Shown here in pieces: positions 57,309-64,000 of a stretch of DNA of 64,000 bases. Below the pieces are notes generated by a model. The model made no database searches. It saw only the letters and a program-made list of their open reading frames with translations, and was not told the origin of the DNA. Position 1 is the stretch's first letter. Each line of letters opens with the position of its first letter. The position numbers were made by a program, and so were the translations under genes. The DNA comes from CAWEBF01 sp963807235. GTDB taxonomy: Bacteria > Acidobacteriota > Vicinamibacteria > Vicinamibacterales > UBA2999. The stretch is from NCBI GenBank assembly GCA_963807235.1, contig CAWEBF010000029.1:110439-174438 (forward strand), written 5' to 3'.

Positions 57309-57340
57309 TCAACAACGCGGGCAACCTCTTCGCCACTGCG
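57290..57340 (+). pseudogene. Remnant of an SDR gene (NNAG motif)
   Basis: One frame across the kinase stop reads EFDDVLVNNAGNLFAT, nearly the same as GRIDVLVNNAGNFFAG of the intact SDR at 59.3 kb, and the DNA is similar too. No more SDR sequence surrounds it, so it looks like a scar left by a deletion or gene-conversion event. Confidence 0.5.
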
Positions 57341-57370
57341 CGGATGTGCCGCGTGAGGAAAGGAAGTGGT

Positions 57371-57901
<531 letters not shown>

Positions 57902-57926
57902 TCTCGCGACTCGCCGGATAGAAATC

Positions 57927-57950
57927 GCCGAGTCTAGTGCGCGCGCTCGT
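57927..57950. repeat. 24-bp direct repeat, right copy
   Basis: Identical to 55026-55049. Here its minus-strand promoter-like box points into the DHFR-like gene in the antisense direction and has no open frame behind it. Confidence 0.8.
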
Positions 57951-57976
57951 GGGCGTAAGTCAGGCTGGATCTCAAC

Positions 57977-58774
57977 CTATCTAAAGAGGTCATTCGCTGG
58001 AGCTGCCGGCACCATCGGGGACAGCGGAATCTCCCCTTTCCACGCATCTCTCATCGCCGGGATGACCCGGTCGATGGCCTCCTGTGAAACCTGCGTCTTG
58101 TGGCACTCGAACGAGCGGCGCCCGGCGTTCAGATCAGCGTCGGTAAATGGCACCCGCACCGTGAACGAGTTCGCTTGAGGAATCACAAACGGTGGCACCC
58201 CTCGCGTCGGATTCATCGCGCGAATCCCTTCAGCGGGGAGAGAGGCGTAAAAGACTCGTTGCGGGACGCCAGGGGCACCGGCCCGCACGAGTTGAGTCAC
58301 GATGCTGCTGACGATGCGGTGGTCGGGGTGGCCATAACCACCGTCTGGTCCCCATGTAATCAGGACGTCTGGTCGCAACCGCTGTAGTTCCTCGTGCACA
58401 CGTTGCGTTACCCGAAACAGGAGTGCGGGGTCCGCGTTGTAGTGGCCAAGCGCACCGTCGGGAAACCCGAGCAAGATCGGGGGATGGATACCGAGCGCTT
58501 GTGCAGAACAGCGTGCTTCCTCCACACGCAGCTTGGCAATCTCAGGACCTCGTGGGACCGACGTGTTGGCGGCACCCTGCGCGCCATCCGTCGCGATGAT
58601 CATGTGGACCTGGACGCCCTCACGTGCATACCGGGCGAGGATCGGCGCGACGGGCCCTTCATCGTCGGCGTGTGCCCAGACTGCGACGAGCGTGCGAGTG
58701 TTGCCTTGACCACGCGCGATCGACCCCGAGATAAGAACCGATGCCGCAATAGCAGTGCAAACCATGAAACGCAT
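57977..58774 (-). CDS. Secreted PIG-L/LmbE-type N-acetylglucosaminyl deacetylase
   Basis: A 265-residue exported zinc hydrolase (signal MVCTAIAASVLISGSIARG). The first metal motif is AHADDE (usually AHPDDE, so the Pro is changed) and the second is GYGHPDHRIV with the His ligand. IIATDGAQG and LGFPDGAL are also family hallmarks. It ends with the conserved FECHKTQVSQE. It probably deacetylates an amino-sugar or a glycoconjugate. Confidence 0.88.
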   Translation of the reverse strand: MRFMVCTAIAASVLISGSIARGQGNTRTLVAVWAHADDEGPVAPILARYAREGVQVHMIIATDGAQGAANTSVPRGPEIAKLRVEEARCSAQALGIHPPILLGFPDGALGHYNADPALLFRVTQRVHEELQRLRPDVLITWGPDGGYGHPDHRIVSSIVTQLVRAGAPGVPQRVFYASLPAEGIRAMNPTRGVPPFVIPQANSFTVRVPFTDADLNAGRRSFECHKTQVSQEAIDRVIPAMRDAWKGEIPLSPMVPAAPANDLFR

Positions 58775-59057
58775 GCGTTCTCCCTCTCACAAGGTTGCAG
58801 CATACGCTGCTGCCTGTCGACACGAATTCCCGTTTCCGCGACTGGCCAGTCGATGCGTTAGATGCGTCATCGACGATCACCGCCGCTCCTGCTCACGAGT
58901 GGGAGCTGGCGCGGGCGTGGCTGGCGGTCGAGCTCAGGAAGTCAAGTCAAGCCTGACTCTTACCTGAACCGTTCGGCGTGGGATGAGTTTGCCGTTGTGG
59001 GGCGAGTCCCAACTCTTGGTTCTTGCGGTCGCTCGTGGTCCGGATGAGGATCATGCC

Positions 59058-59900
59058 ATGACCAAGAAGAACGTTTGGCTCATCACCGGCGCTGGTCGCG
59101 GCCTGGGCGTCGATATCGCCAAGGCAGCCTTGAGCGCCGGCCACGCCGTCGTCGCCACCGGCCGCGATGCTGCGAAGGTCGCGGCTGCGGTGGGCGATCA
59201 CGAGAGCCTGCTGGCGATAAGACTCGACGTCACCCGTCCACAGGATGCGCAGGCGGCGGTCGATGCCGCTGTCGCGAAGTTTGGCCGAATTGATGTTCTG
59301 GTCAATAACGCGGGCAATTTCTTCGCGGGCTTCTTCGAGGAGTTGAGCCCCGAACAGGTCCGCAATCAACTCGACACGCTGCTGTTCGGCCCGATGAACG
59401 TTACTCGGGCTGCGCTCCCAGTCATGCGTAAGCAACACTCCGGCCTGCTGATCACCATCTCCTCGACCGCAGGGATCACCGGCCAAATGTTTTGCACGGC
59501 GTATGCTGCCGCAAAGTTCGGCATCGAGGGGTGGATGGAGTCGCTGACTCCGGAGGTCGCCCTATTTGGAATTCGCACGATGCTGGTCGAGCCCGGTTTC
59601 TTCCGCACCGAGCTGCTCACCAACGACTCGACCACCTACGCCCAGCCGACCATTGACGACTACGCCGACCGAACCAAGGAGATCGTCGCTGCCTGGAAGA
59701 GCATGGATGGGAAGCAAGGTGGGGACCCCGCCAAGCTCGCCGAAGCCCTTGTGACGCTCGCTGCGCTCAAGGAGCCACCGACCCGCTTCGCTGCCGGCGC
59801 TGACGCCGTGCAGACGTTCGAGGCCAAAGCCAACGCGCTGCTCGCACAAGCCCAAGCCCACCGCGAGCTGTCCACCGCCCTCGCGCACGATAACGCCTGA
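59058..59900 (+). CDS. Short-chain dehydrogenase/reductase
   Basis: 280 residues, ATG 59058. Cofactor loop TGAGRGLG, ATGRD (suggesting NADP preference), VLVNNAGNFF, catalytic Ser in TISSTAG and YxxxK as YAAAK. The region MFCTAYAAAKFGIEGWMESLTPEVALFGI and the C-terminal part DDYADRTKEIVAAWKSMDGKQGGDPAKLAEAL are typical of the classical SDRs often annotated as oxidoreductases of unknown substrate. A scar of a second copy lies at 57.3 kb. Confidence 0.9.
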   Translation: MTKKNVWLITGAGRGLGVDIAKAALSAGHAVVATGRDAAKVAAAVGDHESLLAIRLDVTRPQDAQAAVDAAVAKFGRIDVLVNNAGNFFAGFFEELSPEQVRNQLDTLLFGPMNVTRAALPVMRKQHSGLLITISSTAGITGQMFCTAYAAAKFGIEGWMESLTPEVALFGIRTMLVEPGFFRTELLTNDSTTYAQPTIDDYADRTKEIVAAWKSMDGKQGGDPAKLAEALVTLAALKEPPTRFAAGADAVQTFEAKANALLAQAQAHRELSTALAHDNA

Positions 59901-60043
59901 CTACAGTGATGCGGCAGCGTGCCGAAAAAACATCGTTCAAGTCCCGCCCGCGCAACCAACATTATCTGCTGCTTTGGCGACTTGCAGCGTGAAGAATCGC
60001 CCCACCCGAGCGCGAGACGAGATCGGGCCCAGCGACGTCGGTG

Positions 60044-60637
60044 TCATGAGACTTGGCGTATGACCCGCGCGAGGCTGTCCGTTGCGAGGCGCCCCAGCAG
60101 TCGGCCGGCGGCCGCGGCCAAGTCGCCGGGCAGGTCGGCCGCGATCGGTTCCTCCGCGCGGATGATCTCCGAATGGACCGCCCGGTCGGTGGTCGTCACC
60201 TGGACCTCGACAGCTCCGACCAGCCGCGGGCTCGGCGCCGCCTCGATCTGCCATACCACCAGCGTGACGGCCAGCAACGGCGCGCTGCCGACGTCGACGA
60301 GGCGGATGTCGGGACGCGACCCGATCGCATATCGCACCGCAGAATCCAGGTAGCGATCGGGGGTGGATGCCCAGAGCCAGACCGGATCCTCGGTCACTTC
60401 ACCACCGGGTTGCTGGTGCAGCACGCGACGGCCGATGTGTCCCCGGCTCTGCGTCTCGAGCAGACGGACGCTTGTGGCGTTCGGGGCATCGGCGGCCACT
60501 CCTTCTGGTTCGATCAGTCGTGGCTCGATCATGCGGATGCGAACCGTATCCGGGCGTTCGATCCGAACGCGGCAGCCCCCGCCCAGGCAGGCCACTGCCA
60601 ACACGAAGAGCATTCCGTATCTCGAGCGCCGAATCAC
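60044..60637 (-). CDS. ABC-type transport auxiliary lipoprotein (MlaD-linked)
   Basis: A 197-residue lipoprotein with lipobox LGGGC (Cys near residue 22). The body resembles the PqiC/LptE-like auxiliary family (DUF330): RLLETQSRGHIGRRVLHQQPGGEVTEDPVWLWASTPDRYLDSAVRYAIGSRPDIRL and the end LPGDLAAAAGRLLGRLATDSLARVI. Such lipoproteins sit on the outer membrane beside MCE proteins. Its ATG overlaps the MlaD stop, so it is the last gene of the operon. Confidence 0.82.
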   Translation of the reverse strand: MIRRSRYGMLFVLAVACLGGGCRVRIERPDTVRIRMIEPRLIEPEGVAADAPNATSVRLLETQSRGHIGRRVLHQQPGGEVTEDPVWLWASTPDRYLDSAVRYAIGSRPDIRLVDVGSAPLLAVTLVVWQIEAAPSPRLVGAVEVQVTTTDRAVHSEIIRAEEPIAADLPGDLAAAAGRLLGRLATDSLARVIRQVS

Positions 60638-61599
60638 TTCGGCTTCGCTCCTGCCTGCTTGATGCCGTGGACCACTGACTCCGGCTGTTCCTGCAGCTGG
60701 CGCGAAAGCTCGCGCAGCTGCCCGAGCGACTCGCGTATCGCAGGCAGCGAGCGCCGCAGGTCCTCGGCCGCCAGGCTGGCCAGGTCCATGGCCTCGCGCG
60801 TGGCGCGGCCGGAGGCCGGCAGGTCGGCCGCGTCGATGGCGGCGCGTGCCTCGTCGGCGAACTTCGACAGCGTGCCTTCGTCGCCGACCAGTCCGTCCAG
60901 GTTCGAGGCGATTGCATCGAACTGCGCGCTTGTCGTCGAGAAGAACTTCCGCGAGTCGGCGCTGAGGGCCGGTAACTCGCTCTCCTGGATGATGCGTTCA
61001 ACGTTAGTGAAGAACCGGTCGGCCCTGTCGAGGCTGTCGGGCATCCGGGCGACAATCTCCCGAAGGACCTGAAGCGTCGACTCGACGCGCTCCAGCACTT
61101 CGGGCAACCGGTCCCGCAGCTCCGAGATCGGCGTCGGCATCGACGGGATGTACGCCCGGCTTGGCGTGAAGCCGAGCGTCATCGGCGGAGGCGGGTTCTC
61201 CGGCAAGTCGAGAAAGAGGTACGCCTCGCCGGTCACGGGGTTGCCCACGACTTGAGCGCGCATTCGCTCGAAAAATACGCGCGACCTGGCCGAGTCCCGG
61301 AGATTGGTGACATTGGCGCCGACGGTGGCGAGGCGATCGGTGAAGAGCTCGAAGTCGATTTCAATCGTGCGGCCTCCCGGTTCCACCTGCAGGTTCGACA
61401 CCCGTCCCACGGGTACGCCGCGGTAACGCACCGCGCTCGAAATGTCGAGACCGGCGACGTTCTCCTGCGTATAGGTGACGAGCTCGATGACCTCGCGGCT
61501 CCGCATCCGCTGGATGAAGAGCAGCCCCGTCGCGAGGATCACGACGATTGCGATGACGAGGAACAACCCGAGGCGCGCATAGCTCTTCTCAACCGCCAT
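60634..61599 (-). CDS. mlaD: MlaD/MCE-family phospholipid-transport protein
   Basis: 321 residues: one membrane helix (LGLFLVIAIVVILATGLLFI, residues 10-30), an MCE domain (TYTQENVAGLDISSAVRYRGVPVGRVSNLQVEPGG), and a long coiled C-terminus (residues 160-310) that may form a tunnel to the outer membrane. The MCE hexamer handles lipids in the periplasm. It starts 3 bp after the ATPase gene stop. Confidence 0.93.
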   Translation of the reverse strand: MAVEKSYARLGLFLVIAIVVILATGLLFIQRMRSREVIELVTYTQENVAGLDISSAVRYRGVPVGRVSNLQVEPGGRTIEIDFELFTDRLATVGANVTNLRDSARSRVFFERMRAQVVGNPVTGEAYLFLDLPENPPPPMTLGFTPSRAYIPSMPTPISELRDRLPEVLERVESTLQVLREIVARMPDSLDRADRFFTNVERIIQESELPALSADSRKFFSTTSAQFDAIASNLDGLVGDEGTLSKFADEARAAIDAADLPASGRATREAMDLASLAAEDLRRSLPAIRESLGQLRELSRQLQEQPESVVHGIKQAGAKPK

Positions 61600-61602
61600 G
61601 AT

Positions 61603-62367
61603 TCATCTCTCCCGGGCCGCGGACGCGCTCGGCGAGGACCGCGTGAAGAAGTTGTGCACGAACGGGATCGCCGATTCGTCCCGCAGCCGCCGGGGATCGC
61701 CGCGGGCCACGATGCCCTTGGCCTCCTTGTCGAGCACGATGCAGTTGTCGGCGACCAGGAAGATGCTCGGCAGCTCGTGGGTCACGATGACGACGGTAAT
61801 CCCGAGGCTGCGACTGAGCGTGACGATCAGGTGATCGAGCTCGACCGCGCTGATCGGGTCGAGCCCGGCGGAGGGCTCGTCGAAGAACAGCAGGTCGGGC
61901 TCGATCATCATCGCGCGCGCGATGCCCGCGCGCTTCTTCATGCCGCCCGAAATCTCACCCGGAAGGTGTCCCGCGAACGCGCCGAGGCCGACCAGATCAA
62001 GCTTCGCCTGCACGAAATCCTGTACGAGGGGGCCGCGGACGTTCGTCCAGGTCGTCAGCGGGAGCGCGAGGTTCTCGGCCAGCGTCAGAGAGCTGAAGAG
62101 CGCGCCGGATTGGAAGAGGACGCCGAACGGCGGCACACCGGTGTAGACGTGCGGCTCGCCGACGCCGTCGATATCGATGCGGCCGGCCATCGGCTGCTCC
62201 AGTCCGATCAGGTACCGGAGCAGCGTGCTCTTGCCGCTCCCCGATCCGCCGAGAATGGCCAGCGTCGTTCCGCGCTCGACCTCGAAGTTGACGTGCTCCA
62301 TCAGCACGCGGGAGCCCCACCCGATCCGGAGGTCCTCGACGACGATGTGGGGCCGGGACGTGAGCAT
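61603..62367 (-). CDS. mlaF: MlaF ABC transporter ATP-binding protein
   Basis: 254 residues, ATG 62367. ATPase motifs: Walker A GGSGSGKST, Q-loop FQSGALF, signature ISGGMKKR (the MlaF form), Walker B LLFFDEPSAGLDP, and the switch His in IVTHEL. It powers lipid transport with MlaE. Only 2 bp separate it from mlaE. Confidence 0.95.
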   Translation of the reverse strand: MLTSRPHIVVEDLRIGWGSRVLMEHVNFEVERGTTLAILGGSGSGKSTLLRYLIGLEQPMAGRIDIDGVGEPHVYTGVPPFGVLFQSGALFSSLTLAENLALPLTTWTNVRGPLVQDFVQAKLDLVGLGAFAGHLPGEISGGMKKRAGIARAMMIEPDLLFFDEPSAGLDPISAVELDHLIVTLSRSLGITVVIVTHELPSIFLVADNCIVLDKEAKGIVARGDPRRLRDESAIPFVHNFFTRSSPSASAARER

Positions 62368-62369
62368 GT

Positions 62370-63494
62370 TCAGATTCCCATCAGCGTGAAGAACAGCGTG
62401 AAGAGCGCGCTGGTCACGATCACGCCGAACATGGCCATCACGACGGCGCTGGTGGTGCGCGCCCCGACGGCCGCTGCTCCTCCGCGCGCGGCGAGACCCT
62501 GCTTGCAGGCGATGAGCCCGATGATCAGCCCCAGAAAGGGCGTCTTGATCATCCCGTTGAGGAAGTTCGCGACGGTGATGTGGGGCTCGGCACCGAGCAG
62601 GTAGGCGCGTGGCGTCATGTCGGTGCTGACGATCGTGGCGAGGAGCCCGCCACTGAGCGCAAACACGTCGCCAATCCACGTCAGCAGCGGCACAGTGGCC
62701 AAGAGCGCAAGACAGCGCGGTACGACCAGCCAGCTCACCGCGTTGAAGCCCATCGACCGCAGCGCGTCGATTTCTTCCGACACCTGCATCGTGGCCAGCT
62801 CCGACGCCAGGCCCGCGCCCGAGCGGCCCGCCACGACGAGGGCGGTGACCAGTGGCCCGAGCTCGCGAAATTGTGCGATGACGACCAGCTCGGGAACGTA
62901 CACCTCCGCGCCGAACCGTCCGAGCTGCGAGACGCCGAGGAATCCGATGATGAGCCCGATGAGCAGGTTCGCGGCGCACGTGACCGGCAATGCGTCCGCG
63001 CAGATCGCCTGCATCAGCCGTGGCAACGATGACCAATCGACCGAGCGAGGGGACACGAAGGCCTGCGGAACCGCTGCGGCGGCCTGACCGAGGAAGTCCA
63101 GCGCGCCGGTCACCTTGCCTGGCATCGCAGCGGCCACGAACCCGAGCTGAGCGAGCAGGCTCATCATCCGGGTCGGCTGCGGCTGGGCCTCTGCCCGTCG
63201 CTCGCGATAGAGCGTGATCAGGCGGAAGGCGTGGTGGTTCTGATCCTCGATGAGACGCGTGCGGAGCCCGCGTGCCTCGAGCCGGTTCATCAGCCGCGCC
63301 AGCAGCACGGCGCCCGACCCATCGATGCGCTCGAGCGCCGACAGGTGGAGGTCGACGTCACCGCTGGCGATCAGGTCCCGCTCGGCCTGCTCCACGGCAC
63401 GCACTACCGCCCCCGCATGCGCCAGGTCGAAGGTGCCAGCGGGGACCAAACGAGTGCGCTCGCCATCGGCTTCAGCCCTGATGGCCACGCTCAT
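62370..63494 (-). CDS. mlaE: MlaE permease with fused N-terminal STAS domain
   Basis: 374 residues. Residues 1-95 form a STAS domain (RLVPAGTFDLAHAGAVVRAVEQAERDLIASGDVDLHLSALERIDGSGAVLLARLMN), taking the role of MlaB as a fused regulator. Residues 110-374 are the MlaE permease: SLLAQLGFVAAAM, VTCAANLLIGLIIGFLG, VVAGRSGAGLASELATMQVSEEIDALRSMGFNAVSWLVVPR. It is the first gene of the mla operon. A TATATT box lies 8 bp upstream of its ATG. Confidence 0.95.
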   Translation of the reverse strand: MSVAIRAEADGERTRLVPAGTFDLAHAGAVVRAVEQAERDLIASGDVDLHLSALERIDGSGAVLLARLMNRLEARGLRTRLIEDQNHHAFRLITLYRERRAEAQPQPTRMMSLLAQLGFVAAAMPGKVTGALDFLGQAAAAVPQAFVSPRSVDWSSLPRLMQAICADALPVTCAANLLIGLIIGFLGVSQLGRFGAEVYVPELVVIAQFRELGPLVTALVVAGRSGAGLASELATMQVSEEIDALRSMGFNAVSWLVVPRCLALLATVPLLTWIGDVFALSGGLLATIVSTDMTPRAYLLGAEPHITVANFLNGMIKTPFLGLIIGLIACKQGLAARGGAAAVGARTTSAVVMAMFGVIVTSALFTLFFTLMGI

Positions 63495-63502
63495 CCCTTA
63501 GG

Positions 63503-63508
63503 AATATA
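63503..63508 (-). promoter_or_regulatory. -10 box of the mla operon
   Basis: Minus-strand TATATT, 8 bp, then ATG 63494. AAGGG lies between them, so the mRNA may start too late to carry that ribosome site. Confidence 0.45.
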
Positions 63509-63593
63509 ACCCCGACGCGCGGTAGGACACAAAGTTTCAGCCAGAATCGATCAGCTTCGGATCGGCCGTGATGGTGTCGGCCTACAATGACAG

Positions 63594-63875
63594 CTCGAAC
63601 GGGCGAACGAGGAGATCGAACGCACGAACAAGACGATTCGCCTTGTTTGGAAGCTGCCCGCGCCAATCAGTGACGTTGTGCGATTTGCCTACCTATCCAG
63701 GTGGAGACGCGGCGAGATTGTTTCGCTTCGATGGAATGCGATCGACCGCGTGGCTGGAGAAGCGCGTCTACGGACGTCGAAGAATGGTCATGGCCGTGTC
63801 CTGCCGCTCTAGGGCGATCTCAAGAAGCTGATCGAACGTCGATGGAAAGCGCGCAAAGTCGAATTGAGCGGCAGG
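63594..63875 (+). pseudogene. Decayed tyrosine recombinase (phage-type integrase) fragment
   Basis: One plus-strand frame reads DVVRFAYLSRWRRGEIVSLRWNAIDRVAGEARLRTSKNGHGRVLPL, a stop (TAG 63810-63812), then GDLKKLIERRWKARKVE. This is the catalytic-domain pattern of tyrosine recombinases (the Arg of the W-R-x-G-E-I box and a beta hairpin with SKNG.GRVLPL). The N-terminus and the His/Tyr catalytic end are missing. It suggests an old mobile element at the right edge. Confidence 0.75.
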
Positions 63876-63912
63876 AGCAGCGGCGAAATGAATTCGGACA
63901 ATCGGCGCCAAA

Positions 63913-63949
63913 AAGAAAAGGGCTGGCCATCGCGACCAGCCCTTTTCTT
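63913..63949. terminator. Strong bidirectional intrinsic terminator
   Basis: A 14-bp perfect stem (AAGAAAAGGGCTGG / CCAGCCCTTTTCTT) with a 9-nt loop and A/T runs on both sides. The right end of the window after it (63950-64000) shows no recognisable gene. Confidence 0.85.
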
Positions 63950-64000
63950 ATGTAGGGTCTTACCCCTCCGGAGCCAGCTCTCGTTTTGGCTATGAGCCGC

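Noticed and set aside
60053..61072. Plus-strand open frames antisense to the mla operon
   Set aside because: No ribosome sites, no recognisable domains, and the opposite strand encodes a clear conserved operon.

Overview
High-GC bacterial chromosome, most likely an acidobacterium of the Vicinamibacteria type. The clues are two large MacB/FtsX-like permeases of the acidobacterial duplicated orphan permease (ADOP) kind, one behind a PadR regulator; a Ser/Thr kinase fused to a TolB-like/TPR half; DUF6152-like secreted proteins; a subtilase with NIVWGD repeats; and many small exported enzymes. This placement is inference from gene content. I saw no rRNA, tRNA or CRISPR array.

Layout. 1-8.5 kb: a PAS histidine kinase and an overlapping receiver protein (minus), divergent from a triple-GAF sigma54 activator that heads a tight run of exported enzymes (amidohydrolase, NTF2-like protein, class A beta-lactamase-like protein, esterase). 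8.5-14.3 kb: a multi-PAS NarL-type kinase, then a HEAT-repeat protein coupled to an HD-GYP phosphodiesterase. 14.4-25.5 kb: a cytochrome/copper-monooxygenase-like protein, two related small secreted proteins, a radical SAM protein divergent from a SET-domain methyltransferase, a SpoIID-like protein, a DUF3500 protein, a cytochrome c/PQQ-dehydrogenase pair, YchF and a glycosyltransferase. 25.5-32.4 kb: msrPQ, a TIGR04282-like transferase, DUF6152 relatives and a subtilase. 32.7-46.7 kb: an MTHFR-like protein and two LigM-like aminomethyltransferase-fold proteins (a possible O-demethylation/C1 set), an amidohydrolase, paired lipoproteins, an EAL protein and a nitronate monooxygenase. 46.7-53.5 kb: PadR-ADOP operon and a second ADOP facing it. 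53.5-60 kb: TerB-like protein, APH-like kinase, TPR kinase, DHFR/RibD-like protein, PIG-L deacetylase and SDR; a 24-bp direct repeat brackets the kinase-DHFR segment. 60-63.5 kb: a complete Mla/MCE lipid-transport operon. The right edge holds a decayed tyrosine recombinase and a strong terminator.

Two window-wide patterns stand out. First, short arrays of 7-bp units with different sequences lie at gene ends, mostly between genes. Second, several genes have a TANAAT-like -10 box only 6-8 bp before the start codon, as expected for leaderless mRNAs.

Many genes (about 25 sites) are interrupted by single-base indels with intact homologous sequence on both sides. Some recur in the same context, for example an extra C after GTAC at four places. 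I treat most of them as assembly errors and annotate the whole gene, giving the position of the break.
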